This document shows, piece after piece, positions 20,646 to 31,891 of a DNA stretch of 64,000 nt (position 1 is the first letter of the stretch; each line of letters starts with the position of its first letter). Source of the stretch: Earliella scabrosa (Eukaryota > Basidiomycota > Agaricomycetes > Polyporales > Polyporaceae); NCBI GenBank assembly GCA_022605405.1, contig JABYQQ010000016.1:372001-436000 (forward strand). The letters are read 5' to 3'. The notes beneath the pieces were generated by a model. That model was not told the origin of the DNA. It did no database searches and saw nothing but the letters and a program-made list of their open reading frames with translations. The position numbers and the translations under genes were made by a program.

Positions 20646-22072
20646 ATGCCTACCGCATACTACGACGTTTACGCCAAGGAGCTATCGCGATACAAGCACG
20701 GGCACCCCTTATGGTGGCCCGATCCAGACCCCGACTACGGCCCTGTCAATCTAGGAGACGTCGGAATACTGCAGTGCGGCACCTTTCGCGTCTTGTTCAA
20801 CACCTTGGGGTTAGGACTCGCGCAAAAACAACTGCCAGCGAACTTCGAGCCGTTCGCGCTCCCAAAAGAACGGCCGTTACAAGGTCCACGCCGCGTAGAT
20901 GCGCACTTCATCACCATGCGTACGATGCATGGGAGCAGCATCCACAACTGCAAGATAAGCGGAGGTGTCTCTGTTGGGTACGTATACGATACGTCTTGAA
21001 GTTGGCCAGTATATACACTCACCAGCATGCCATCAAGTGGGATGCCCGGAGGGGTAGGAACCAGCTTGGAGTTCCAATGCAATCGGGCTTCCGGAGCACT
21101 GCTGTTCCTTGGGAGCGACGGTCTCCGGGAGCACCTTGATTGCGGGCTGTGCATCAAGAAGTACATGACGAAGAACCTCCCAGACTGGTACGCCTACGCG
21201 AAGGATAACCTCCAGATGGAAGTCCACGAAGAGGACATCGTCTTTGTATCTGGTTTCATCAAGACCGCCGTTTACGCCGCGGCGTCGTTCTGTCACGAGA
21301 ACACGAAGATATCCACGACGTTCTCTGGGTGCTGCACATTACCGGGCGTTGCGTCGGGAAGCGCGGCATTGGCCGTACAGGTGTCTGATGCACAGGGTTT
21401 GGTCCCGACGATGGACACGCGCGCCAGCCCCCCCGAACTGGCTGCAAAATGGGGGAATCTTCTGAAGGAAGAGGTCAAAGACCCCCGGCAATGCGTATTT
21501 CTGGAGTACTACCGGATGAAGCGTCGGTCATGGTTCATCAAGAGAATCGAAGCTGGCGCTGGCCCTCACGAACTCCCGCCCCTCGACCCCCCGAGTGGAT
21601 CGTCTCCAACGCCTGCATCCGAGGAAACTGTTGTGTCCGAACATGATTGGTTGTCTGAAGAATACGGGCTTGACCTGCCGCAGGTACGAGACGAGTCTCC
21701 ATGGTAAGCTTGAGCACCTGATGACCCCAAACTGACTCCAGCCGTGCAACATGCTCGACAATCTTCTCGAGGTGAGAATGAGCGTCCCATGATGACCCGG
21801 AGGTAGTCGGCTTACTCGCCTCAACTAGGGTTCTCACGCAGACATCGCGATTGCGTCACACGCCGACCTGACAGCCCTCGGTGTTGTAGGTGCACAACCG
21901 ATTGAACTCGTGCTTCATCAACCTCACTCATGCGCCGCAGACTGGCCTGAACGGTGGAGGTGACGTACTGAAAAGGTGCGGGGAACTATCCCTCATCGTG
22001 ACGGAGGACCGTGGTAAGAGCGATATCGACGTCACCTAGTCTGAGCATCGTCTCATAGGCACCCACATGTAG
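20646..22072 (+). CDS. DIYAKEL-family protein copy 5 (probably truncated at its C-terminus)
   Basis: Exon 1 (20646-20977) and exon 2 from 21026 join in phase at the same intron position as copy 3. Motifs: YDVYAKELSRYKHGHPLWWP, NLGDVGIL, FQCNRASGALLFLG, LDCGLCIKKYM, VHEEDIVFVSGFIKTAVYAAASF and QCVFLEYYRMKRR. Small 3' exons give CNMLDNLLE and ADIAIASHADLTALG. A later exon reaches a TAG at 22070-22072 just after the splice, yet the frame beyond (GRLHISVYQSVF, to about 22215) still resembles the copy 3 exon that starts SRVSIVYPDEP. The stop may therefore be a recent nonsense mutation in a longer ancestor. Sister of copy 3. Exact 3' exon borders are approximate. Confidence 0.72.
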
Positions 22073-22781
22073 GACGGAAGGTTGCATATCTCAGTGTATC
22101 AGAGCGTCTTCATTGCGAAACCGCTGAACAGGAGCATGTGGTTCCAGGGATCGCAGATCCCCAGTCATTCATTCACCGCCCTCTACGAAGTGGCCTTCGA
22201 TCTATATACTCAAGTGAGTGACCGACTCGATCTACTGAACTTCAACTCACATTTTGCAACGGCTTTCCCTCGCAGCCTGCTTCTCGGACGCACCCACAAT
22301 GCTGCAATCTGCGTGGCCGCCACTCGGCCTTGCGATGTGACCACTTTGTGGGTGTTTGAACAACGCACGTGGTTCTCGGAATTTATGCACTCCGTTCGCT
22401 CCAGTATGCCCTAGCACATGTTGTGGCTTTGTTATGGCTCTCCTCGTCTGAATGTGATCGATATTGATTGCAGGGCAGTGCGCAGTGTCTCACCCTAATC
22501 CCGCCTTCATATGCAGGCATGTTGAACGAGCCCGACATGGACCCCGCAGCGCCGATCTCGGGCTGAAGCAATGGGGACATCGATCTAAATGCATACCATG
22601 CATACCTGGGGTCCGCATAACCAAAAGTTGTACGAGCTTGTTGGGATTCCCGAGGGATTGATAGTCGCTGTCTCTCTTGAGATAACGACGACCAAAATGA
22701 GTCTATGTGGGGCTGACGGATGTCAATACTCGGAGCGCATTATGTGTGAGAACCGTTAGGTAGAGACACCAACCGCCGCGA
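22073..22781. other. Stretch after DIYAKEL copy 5, including its probable decayed 3' exon
   Basis: 22073-22215 continues the family frame after the stop and ends at a GTGAGT donor. The remaining 0.5 kb up to the Sec14-like gene shows no supported gene. Confidence 0.4.
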
Positions 22782-24132
22782 TCATAGCGCATCTGCAGCA
22801 GGGGCACTTGCGACGCCCTCATAAACCTTCCCTCCTGTTGGCTCGACTCCCACCTTCGCAGCCTGTCCCTCCAACTCCAGCGCACACTTGACATCCCACT
22901 CCCTGACGCCGATCTTCGCACCATGCGCACGCCACTGCTCCCACAACCGCTCTCTGCGCTCGGCACACATGCGGACGAGTGGGCCCCAGTACTTGTCGTG
23001 CTCGTAGACAAAGTTCGCTGAGCCCTTCCACTCACTGAGCAGCTGCTCGGGCGCGAAGAGGCCCTCGGAGAGGCAGTCCGGGTTGAAGCGTAGTTTGGGG
23101 CGCGTGAGCGGGTCGATGAAGGGCGTGATGAGCTTGAAGAAGGCGTTGATGAGGAACGGCACGTTCACGACGAGGGCGCGGCCGAGGCGCTCGGGGTCTG
23201 TAGAAGGGTCGCTGTTAGTGGACCGACAATCAGCAGAGAGACGATAGTGGGACGTACAGTGTGTCTGGAGGATATTGAGGACCTAGAGGGGCGGAAATGA
23301 TGAACAGAGCCATCTTACATGCCAGAATAGGGCGAAGAGCTCACCGTTCGTGATTGGTGCAGGGATGGGTTCTTCGCTCGATCGGCAAAGTCGACCATGA
23401 GCGAAAGTGTCCTACAGGGTTTGAGCCCCATAACAAGGGTGGGATGACTGGAGGTTGGACCTACTCGACCCCGGGACCCATAAGTTCCGTTAGCCTCTCC
23501 AACGCCCACACCACATAGTGGACCTGGCGTATGCTCTCCTCGGTATTTTGTTTGCTCGGGCGGAGGTAGAGAGCGGGCCGGTTGTCCACGTCGTATCCCC
23601 AGAGAACCATCTTACCCGTAACGGCCTATCAAAGGTATAAGAGTGAGGCGCTGGCTGCATGCGGATTCGGACGACGTACCTCAGGCTCTACATGGGAAGC
23701 CGTTATCAGCTCATAGACACCGAACTCGCGCCTCCATTTAAGAGTGCCCTCCAGCCGCTTGATGGCAGTTTGAGCACTTGCCCACTTTACGGCACGGAGG
23801 AATCTAATAGCCCCGCATTACAGGCTGTACAGCACCAAGAGGGCTGGACGACGTACCGTAGCAAACACTCGGCACTCTGAGATGCATTCCCGTCAATGAG
23901 CCGTTCTATGTGGTGCCTCCAAACGTACCAACCAGAACTTCTCCTCCTCCGTCAACGCGCCGTTCTCCTCGTCAGGAATGGTGTAGTCCGCTTTCTCAAA
24001 ATGCTGTAGGACCTCGTCGTACATCTTCTGCTGTACGTCCGTGAGCTTGAGCTGCGGTGGCAGCGCTGCGGGGTCGACCGAGAAACGAGGAGGCGGAGGA
24101 GACTCATAGATAGGATCTGTGGAGGGCGCCAT
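22782..24132 (-). CDS. Sec14-like protein (CRAL-TRIO lipid-binding domain)
   Basis: At least six exons. The N-terminus (MAPSTDPIYESPPPP, FSVDPAALPPQLKLTD) leads into the CRAL-TRIO N-terminal helices (EEKFWL, CLLRFLRAVKWASAQTAIKRLE). The lipid-binding core follows: KMVLWGYDVDNRPALYLRP, SLMVDFADRAKNPSLHQS and VNVPFLINAFFKLITPFIDP with TRPKLRFN. Sec14-type proteins bind and exchange phosphatidylinositol and other lipids between membranes and lipid enzymes, in the cytosol. A tail of about 90 charged residues (EWKGSANFVYEHDKYWGP onward) continues past the fold. The ATG at 24132 is chosen because the frame above it lacks support. It is divergent from the LYR gene with 275 bases between starts. Confidence 0.88.
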
Positions 24133-24406
24133 GGCGTCTGGACAGCACGAGGAGAGAACGGTGGGAGCTGGGTGGAAGGACTCGAGGGCGAGGAAAAGAA
24201 CGAGTCGGACGCGTTCCGATATCCGAAATCGCGTCAGCACGTGCGCGTGTTCCTTGGGCGCCATGCTACTAGCGCCCGCTTCCCCGCGTCAGACTGAGAG
24301 AGGCACTGGGCAGGTGCTGCACCCTGCAGCGAGTCGTTTCTTATCCGCGACGACCTTGCCGTCTCAGCCCGTCTTCCTCCACGCCGCCTCGCATGAGACC
24401 GCCACC

Positions 24407-24869
24407 ATGGCGAGCAATGAGACTCGCCATCGAGTGATCAGGCTGTACAAGGAGCTACACAGACTCGGCCGCGAGTACCCCGACCCTGCGTACGTCTGCA
24501 TTGCTCGCACGAGTAGTCTGCATTCACCGAGACGTCCTCCGACAGCTACAACTTTCATAGGAAGCTACGCGGGCTCTTTGAGAGTGAGTGCTGTCTGAAA
24601 CACACTCCTGATTATGCCGAGCTCACACGACCACGACCTGCTCGGTGCTATCACTCTCGCAGAGAACCGGAACCTCAGCGACCCGGCGGAGATAGAGAAG
24701 GCTATAAAGATGGGGGAGTATATTCGCAATGGTGAGTCCTTGTCCGTATGCGTGGCTCTGAAGCCATAGCTCTGCCCCCGCAGAAACCCTCGCCCTCTAC
24801 TCGCTCCGCAAATACCGTCACCTCAAGCGCATGTATCCCAACGAGTCCCCTTCGGAGACGATACCATAG
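24407..24869 (+). CDS. ETFRF1: LYR-motif mitochondrial protein, ETFRF1/LYRM5 type
   Basis: Four short exons give a protein of about 93 residues: MASNETRHRVIRLYKELHRLG, REYPDP, FHRKLRGLFEKNRNLSDP, IEKAIKMGEYIRNE and TLALYSLRKYRHLKRMYP. The Leu-Tyr-(Lys) motif near residue 13 and the downstream Phe define the LYR family. The REYP and LYSLRKYR wording points to LYRM5/ETFRF1, which removes FAD from electron-transferring flavoprotein in mitochondria and works with the acyl carrier protein. Length fits the family. Split codons close at all three introns. The start lies in a good context (CACCATGG). Confidence 0.9.
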
Positions 24870-25412
24870 CCGCCGCTTCGCCACGTCCTGGAATCCCCTC
24901 TTCATGTTCAGAATGCTCTTCTAGCGGACATTCAATTCGTATGTATGATTAGGCAGCATAATCAACCTTAGACATTTCTCCACCGTGTCGTGCGACCGCC
25001 GCCTGAGCAACCTCACCCAGCTACGACCGCCAGAACATCCTGGGTTGTACCCCACGCATACGCAGTCTGTACCACCGACACCAGGTTCCCAGAGCATGCG
25101 CATGCATACAACATACCCGCCTCGATGCAGGAAGGTGGACAAGGTTGTCGTTGCGCAGGTAAGCTCATCATCCTTAGCTTCAAGTTCGCAAGCTGGCCTG
25201 ACCTTGTTGTGCCACTTCAAGCACCAGAATGGCCCTCTTTCAGCATTACGTTCAACGCCTCTGCTACACTCCGAACACTAGATACATGGTACGGTACGTT
25301 CCGTCTGGTTACACATCAATTCCAATCGTACACGGCACAACGGCACAGACGAACAAGAGATCAAGCGGTTACACACACTATAGCACCAGCACCATCGCAA
25401 GTCACTCAGCGT
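24870..25412. other. Spacer between convergent ETFRF1 and WD40-2
   Basis: About 0.54 kb between two 3' ends. Open frames here lack starts and splice signals that fit; no gene supported. Confidence 0.5.
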
Positions 25413-27686
25413 TCACCAATAGTTGTCGCCTGCCGAAGAAGCATGGCCATACTCGGGGAGCTCTGTCACCTCCGGATCCTCCTTGAATCCATATCGCACT
25501 GCACGAAGATACCCAGGTCAGCAGAGCAAGGTTGCGCGGGCGTCGCGCATGAAGAGGAAAAGAGAACTCACGCAAGACATGCTCGCCCGCATCATATGTG
25601 TACCCGAAGAACGTCTCGCTGTGGTACGCCCGGTCCGGCCAGTTGTGCACCCCGTCGTCGTCGTCCATGCTGTCATACTCGTCCTCTTCGCCGTCCGCAG
25701 CGCCCTCATCGTCGAACTCCTCGGGACGCAGCCTCGCCCACCGCGGGATCCGTGCGGGCCGGTAGTCGTGCGTGTACCCAAGGCGGTCCATGTAGTCGCA
25801 TTCGGTGGCGGCGTAGAGCGCGTTGCGCTTCGCGTCCCACGCGAGCGCGCGCACTGCATTGTTCCCGGTCGCGAGCTCGTACACCATCGCGCGGGCACGG
25901 ATGTCCCACGTCTTGACGGACTGCGAGCGCTCGCCTCCGGTGAAGACAACTGTCACACACAGTCAGCGGAAATGCATCCAGTCTGCGGGTGACGGGACAT
26001 ACCAGGGATACCATCGGGGTGAACGAATTGCACGGCGGAACAGAACTCGCCCGACTTGCCCGCATCGAGGGTCAAGACCGGGAGAGGGTGGCGCACGTCG
26101 TACATCCTCACACATCCATCGCTGCATCCCGTGAAGAACACGTTCGTGTCTCCGTCGCTGATCGCGAACGTATCGACGTTCCCGCCATGGCCGAGGAAGC
26201 GCGTGACCTTCTTCCCCCGGTCCTCCAGGTCGAGGGCGTAACACCCATATCGACCCGCAGTCCTGCGCGCGTTCTCGCCGGCGAGCATGTGCCCAGATGG
26301 CTCGTGCAGCTGCCAGACGGCTGGCGCAAAGTCCTTGTCCTCCTGGGCGAACTGGATCGTCCTGGAAGGCGCGCTGCCGGTAGACCGCTCGATCTCGTTA
26401 TATTCATTGTCGCGCCACGAGTCTTCGGTGTTCAGCTTGCCAGCGCCGACGCGCTTACCGCCCTTGTGGGTAGCGAGGGTCGCCATGTCCCAGACCGCGA
26501 TGCCGCCCTTTCCGGCGCGTGCAATGCGCTCTCCAGGGAGCACCGCGATGGGGCCGTCGTATCCCTTTTTGCAGGCCAGCGTGTGCACATTCTTGCCGCG
26601 CACGGGTTGCCAATCGCCAAACGCGACGTCTCCGGAGCGCCCCCAATAGAAGGTCTTGATGCGGTGCGAGTCCGCGACGACTGCGAGCTTGTGCTGGGCA
26701 TCCATCACGAGCTGGTAGGCGATTTCGGAGAACCCGGGCTCTAGAACCATGCTGCGGTAGTATTGGTATGCGTATGTATCGGCGCCCTCGTCCTCGTCGT
26801 CATCATCCTCGTCATCTTCATCTTCATCTTCATCTCCATCCTCGTCTTTGTCCCTGTCGTCTCGATGACGAGGCGGTGCTTGTCCTTCGCCTTCGTCGAG
26901 GACTCATGTGAATGCCGAGGATCGGATCGCGGTGCTTCCATCCGCCCTGGCCGATGACTGCGAGTGCAGAGGAGTCCAAAGATATTTTGGCGTCGATGGG
27001 GCAGGGGAATGGGTCTGACTGGATTTCGCAACGCGCCTGGAGGATGATCCGAGCGAGCGGCGTGTCGTTCGTCGCAGAGGTGGCCACTCCATCGCAGAAG
27101 CGCGAGAGGCGTGTGGATTTGGGGTTGGGACGGGGAGAGGATGTCCAGTGTGAGGGAACAAGCTGCTCGCGTGCGGCGGGGGGAAGGCCTGCATGCACCG
27201 ACGCATAATATGTCGATGCTCCAGAGTAGGGCCGAGAGATCTGAGAACTCACCTCCTGGGGCGAGCCCCGTGAGCCCCAAAAAGAGTCTCAGCATTTGCT
27301 CTACGGCTCCAGAGCTCACTGAGACACCGGGATATGACACGGCGATGGTGAGTATGAGCCACTCCGAGGTTCTAGAGACGAGTGGCTCTCTCACCGTTTG
27401 GTCCCATTGGGTCCTCGATGAGAGGCGTCTCGGCTGTATGCGCGTATGAGGGCAAGAAATCGAATTCGCCCTCCCCGTAAGCCCAATCGATCGCATCCTC
27501 GAGGATGCTCCCCGCTCTCTTGACGATATCGGCGCAGTTCGGGGCAGCAGCTGTGTCGGCCTCGCGGGCGACGGCCACGACGTTCTTCAAGAGAGCGACG
27601 TAGGCGGCATCCTCGGGCTCTTCCTGCCTTTGATGTTGAGCGATACGCCGCTCGAGCACGTTGAGGCGTTCCAGATACGTGGGCAT
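25413..27686 (-). pseudogene. WD40-repeat protein 2, paralogue of WD40-1, with a 4-base frameshift
   Basis: Exons 27686-27395, 27318-27253, 27188-26003, 25949-25572 and 25498-25413 match WD40-1 intron for intron. The N-terminus (YLERLNVLERRIAQH, SILEDAIDWAYGEGEFDFLPSYAH) and all WD blades are present (RAGKGGIAVWDM, RFLGHGGNVDTFAISDGDTN, FTGGERSQSVKTWDIRARAMVYEL). At 26904-26907 four extra bases (ATGA in coding sense) sit between ILGIH and VLDEG, breaking the frame at about residue 175. Sequence on both sides is otherwise intact and in good codon usage. An acidic Asp/Glu tract follows the break. No splice site removes the insertion. Recent pseudogene or base-calling error. An in-frame ATG at 27797 is an alternative start. 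Confidence 0.75.
26805..26850. repeat. GAT/GAA-type acidic microsatellite in WD40-2
   Basis: An imperfect trinucleotide/hexanucleotide tract (coding sense GATGAA and GACGAG units) encodes a run of Asp and Glu between the first blades. WD40-1 has only a short acidic stretch here. Confidence 0.5.
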
Positions 27687-27797
27687 GGTTCGTTTTCCTG
27701 AGGTCGGCAACACGCCTGTTGGATTTGCAGGGTTCGAGAGACGAGCTGTCTGCACTGGCAGGTGAAAGAAAGACAAGACCTTCTGCCTCAGTGACAT

Positions 27798-28375
27798 TGC
27801 AAGTGCCGGCTCCTAAACGCGACAGTCACGTCCGACCGTGACGAGACGCGTCTAGGCGTCTGCCAACGCCGAACCTCGGGAAGCTGAGGCTTGTTTAAGA
27901 GACCTGACCACTGGCATGGTCCAGCAAGGATGTGCGGCGTATCCTCAAGCTGTGTAAAATCTCTGTAGGCTCGCACATACTTGGCATCGTGCTCTCGCAA
28001 TGATCATGTTGACAGACTCCTGCGGCCACTGGCAGGGCCTCCGAGTCCGACCTCCGAGTCCGAGTCCGACTTAGAAACGTGCCATAGCCTTTCACCCAGA
28101 CCCCCATCATGCGTCAAAGTCGTGGCCCCTATGACACATCGCCTAATTTTATTGAGGTGCGTATGTGGTTCACCTTCTCAGACAATGACTGCGGTGACCA
28201 CTCACTCTCTGCCGTCTCAGACTGTCAACCACCGACCAGATCCCCTAGGTCAATGCGGACTTGACTCCAGTAAGATATAAGCAAGCTCACGCACCCTTGA
28301 TGTGTTCTGTGTGCCCAAGTACTTCTCTGGACCAACCCGACGCCCCTTCTACATTCGAACCGTGCCCCGTTCCCG
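27798..28375. other. Divergent upstream region of WD40-2 and the orphan gene at 28.4 kb
   Basis: At 27824-27853 lies GTCACG-TCCGACC-GTGAC joined to GACGAGACGCGTC, the same composite motif as upstream of WD40-1. TATAAG at 28276-28281 serves the plus-strand orphan gene. Nothing else is supported. Confidence 0.5.
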
Positions 28376-29029
28376 ATGGCCAACACCGCCGGTTTCAACC
28401 TCAATCCCGTTGCCACCCCACAAAACTGCCCACAGTTATTGTACTTGCAGGGCTACTTCGGCAACACAAGTATTGGTCCTGCGAGGGTGACATTCAGAAA
28501 GCGCGGTCGCCCAGCCGCCGAGGGTTTCCCCATGCGAGAGCTTCTCAGCCCCGCGGCTGTAATGCAGTCCCTCGAAAATGCGGGAGACACCGGAATTGGA
28601 GTCTTCCTCAACAGACTGCCGACGCTCAACCTCGTCATGTGGGTAGGTAAACTCTCGGCCTTGTGCGATGACTGTAACTGATAATGTGTTTGCGCACACA
28701 GGCCCCAGCACAGCGGAATGGCCCTTGGGCCTTCCATGTCCCCTACGTTCCAGTTTCCTCAGAAACGTTCAAGCTCAGATGTACGGCGGATCTGGGGAAG
28801 CTCGTTGCCGTCGAGTATTCGGTACTTTGTAGCGTATGTCGACTTCCTGATGCGTCGTGGTCTACTATGGCAGGACTAACGTCGTATCCATGCATAGAAT
28901 CGGCCCGCGAAGCAACCGGTTGGGCACAACAACGCGGGTTACCCAGTCATGGAGTGGAATCGGCTCAACCTCGTCGCGGTTAATTGGATTGCAGGAAATG
29001 TCTACCAAGCGGAGATTGCACTCGTTTGA
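28376..29029 (+). CDS. Orphan protein, 176 residues
   Basis: Exons 28376-28642, 28702-28833 and 28898-29029 join in phase. I do not recognise the family. The protein is short, without signal peptide or membrane segment. It alternates hydrophobic strands and Gly/Asn turns (LLYLQGYFGNTSIGPARVTF, FKLRCTADLGKLVAVEYSVL, RLNLVAVNWIAGNVYQAEIAL), suggesting an all-beta sandwich. TATAAG lies about 95 bases upstream. Clean splice sites, closing phases and good codon use make it likely to be real. Confidence 0.7.
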
Positions 29030-29366
29030 ACGTTAACCATCGTCGCGAGCCGTTGGTTCACCAATGCTCTGCGCTCGGCTCTATGTATGACTACTTTCTT
29101 GCTGTCCTTAGATGTTCCTTTACGTGCTGGGTTTATATTGTCATGCTGTAGCCCACGTTGTCAATTGTGGCCGTCGGACTGCCAACATCCCAGCGCCAAG
29201 CGGAACCGCTTTGCCGTCGCATTGACCTTGGTTCCAGACGCGTCAAAGCCGTGTGTGGCTCACTACATATATATACTGATCCAGCCGTAGCTTCGACAAC
29301 GTGCTACCTTCCTTGCTCTCTCATCTGGGTTCTTGTGGTTACACTTGCCATACAGCCTCTAGTGAC
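29030..29366. other. Short spacer with TATA box before the 29.4-kb gene
   Basis: An eight-base TA run (29268-29275) lies about 95 bases upstream of the next ATG. No gene seen. Confidence 0.45.
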
Positions 29367-29916
29367 ATGCGGACGACATACTCTGACGGAAGGGAGATTA
29401 CGGTCGACTTCCTCACATGGGAATGCCGGGCGGTCCCACTCGTCGATATTCTCAGGGAGCTTCACCCCATGCAGGAAAGGTCACAAGCCGACTACCAGTG
29501 GATGCATGTCTTGCCTAGCGCTAGAGAGAATCCGGGACTTCCGCTGGGCTCGGAATATGACAGCTTCGGGCTGATGTTGGAATGTCCGGCAAAGGTGAGT
29601 CATAGATTATTTGATACTTTCTGAGAGCTCACTGGAATCTTATCAGTCTAAAAAGGGAAAGATCGTGAACCTCAAAGTTCAGACAGTATGTTTCAGGGGA
29701 GCGTGCATGGGCGAGTTGGCATATAGCATCGCGCAAAGACTACATGAGCTTTACCAGGTAAATCATAAGCTAAGTGCTCTCTGGCACTAGCATGCTAATA
29801 TTGTTTAGAGGTGGGGACTCGACGCGGATCAAACCATCAGGAGCAAAGCGTTGCGTCGATTGTATCGACGCTACGATTCGATGGCGTTTGAGGTTGAGTT
29901 GGAGGAGGTTTCTTGA
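29367..29916 (+). CDS. Small orphan protein, about 145 residues
   Basis: Exon 1 (29367-29594) ends at GTGAGT; exon 2 (from about 29648) runs through SKKGKIVNLKVQT to ELYQ and a GTAAAT donor; exon 3 carries RWGLDADQTIRSKALRRLYRRYD and ends EVELEEVS. I recognise no domain. The first exon reads MRTTYSDGREITVDFLTWECRAVP and looks like a small soluble alpha/beta protein. A TATA run sits about 95 bases upstream. Both neighbours on the plus strand are also small, so the three-gene stretch 28.4-31.9 kb is codirectional. Confidence 0.6.
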
Positions 29917-30403
29917 ATGCATCTGGAACTGTTCGTGCTAGGGTTTAATTCACGTTATTGTTGTTGCTGCACAAGGGAACGGAAGCAGGACAGCAGCACA
30001 GAACCCCAGTTCACGGCTATCTACTACGGGGGCAACTTGCCTTTTGAGCTCTCGACTCGCTGTTGAGATGTTAGCAGTCACATACTTATCATGACACCTA
30101 ATAGTAAGAAACTGGACGCTTCCTGCTAGCTTTCAGGATAAGTCGATACGAGTCTGGTGTTTAGTCGACACGCGCTTCTGTACATACCAGGGCTGCCAAG
30201 CGAAGGATGGTGAGTAACAATCGAATCTTGATCGGGTGCCTAGCACTCGGTCATCTGACCGTTACTAGCCGTTACTCCGCGTCGCAAAGCGCTTGCTGGA
30301 CGCGACTCTTTTTGCTGCTCCTCCCTCTGACCAGGGTACGCGTGGAACCGACATACCACCACTCCTCCTCTCCCAACCGTTTGGCTAGATCTGTGAAAGG
30401 ACT
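29917..30403. other. Upstream region of UBL-KPV gene D
   Basis: About 0.49 kb with no supported gene; it should hold the gene D promoter. Confidence 0.4.
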
Positions 30404-31891
30404 ATGCCTCGTATACACGACACTCCTGAGACCCTCGCCCAAAGCTCGTTCATACGCGTCAAATGGGATGGGCGCACTGCAGCGATCATAGCGAAACCCG
30501 CGGTCAGGGTGAGTTCTCCCGCCTTTACGCGCCGAAACTCTGGTTGAAGATTGGAGAAATCTTTGGTCCAGTCGATCGTTCATGCCGCTTGTCGTCACTA
30601 CAACCTGGATACGGACCAATCGCAGCAGTTCGTTCTACTCGGCGCATTGGACGGCGACGAGCTCGAGTTGACGGACGAAAGCCTCAAGTTGCTCTCGAGT
30701 ACAGCTGTGGTTACTCTGAGCAGGCTGGGGCCTGGTAACGATGCTACCAGTCTGGTGCCTCGGGTTGGCCCCAGCGCTCTTCCTCCACAAGGCATGTCCT
30801 AAAAGGCTCAGATCTACCTGGCTGAATTGCCCTAACTGCGGCGCTTCGCCCTCGCTGATATAGCGTTGCCTGCTCCGCGTAGCATTACCTTCCAACTGTG
30901 GGAGTAAGTACCCACATTCAACTTGATACTTCCCCTAGCTGATGTGTCTTCCTCCACGATATGTTATAGCCTACACTCAGAGATGATCTCTTTCCGTGCT
31001 TCGCCCACTTCGAAGTTTGGTCAAGTTATCAGGAACTACGCTCGATGTGTGGGAAAGTGCGAAGACCAACTCCGATTTTCCTTTGACGGCCGTCGGATGC
31101 ATCCCGAGGAAACCATTGAACAGTGCGGGATCGAGGACGGGGACGAGGTGATGGTCATGCTGGAGCAGCGTGGTCGGAAGCCGGTCATCTACCTCTTTCC
31201 TCCTACGTTGCTTTCAACTGCGACTGTCTCCGTGCGCCTTGTACCTCAATGGGACTTCTCGCACGTCTACCCCCCGGCCAAGTCGACAACGATGGACAAC
31301 GGGATGAAGAGCATCTCATGGAACGTGTCTGCCGAGCCGGACGGAACTCTTACCGAGAAGGGCAGCAACCTCGAGCTCTCCTATCTCTTTTGGGAGGCTG
31401 TCTCCGATTCTCATGCGCCCGACACTCCACCCCTCACACCTGTCCATGAAGGCCACGTTGAACGATTCCACCCCGCATTCCCCTCCCTCGAGCCGGATAT
31501 GCCCACCGCGGTCCTTCTGTCGTCCAGCGACCTCCTCCCGTATCTGGACAGCGCGCTCCGAAGCCTCTCCCTGCACACATCAGCGCGGAACGACTTCATC
31601 ACCTACTGGCTGCCCTCGCTCTCAAAGCAGCCATATACCGCGCTCCGCTTCCTTCCCCAAGCAGTGTACGAGCGGGCGGCTGAGCTGGAGGTCGAGCCGA
31701 AACCCGATGTTGTTACGCGCGTATTCATGCTCTTCCGCGGTGTCCCGTCCGACGAGTTGGAGATGTGGCAATCTACGCGTGAGCGCTCGGCGACCATCGA
31801 CTGGCCACGCGTTGTCGGGGTGACCGAAGACGCATGGGATTCAAGTCTGTTCCGCGTGCTGGAGTGGGGGGCGATGGAGGTCAACGTCTAA
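30404..31891 (+). CDS. UBL-KPV gene D: N-domain + SUMO-like (ends EQRGR) + KPVIYL domain
   Basis: Exons 30404-30508, 30557-30791 (or -30734), 30864-30903 and 30970-31891 close in phase to 433 (or 414) codons. Exon 3 is 40 nt, exactly as in gene C. The N-module reads FIRVKWDGRTAAIIAKP and [16 protein letters not shown]. The SUMO-like module reads SITFQLWD, FGQVIRNYARCVG, LRFSFDGRRMHPEETIEQCGIEDGDE and MLEQRGR. The usual Gly-Gly end is Gly-Arg, so SUMO-protease cleavage would not be expected. The KPVIYL domain ([41 protein letters not shown]) is complete. The exon 2 donor is either GTAACG at 30735 or a GC donor (AAG|GCATGT) at 30792; both give the right phase. Confidence 0.85.

Noticed and set aside
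24990..25916. Plus-strand open frame of about 300 codons
   Set aside because: Mostly antisense to the last exons of WD40-2, no ATG at its head and no family.
26741..27496. Minus-strand Lys/Met/Thr-rich frame within WD40-2
   Set aside because: Wrong frame over the acidic microsatellite; arises from GATGAA repeats.
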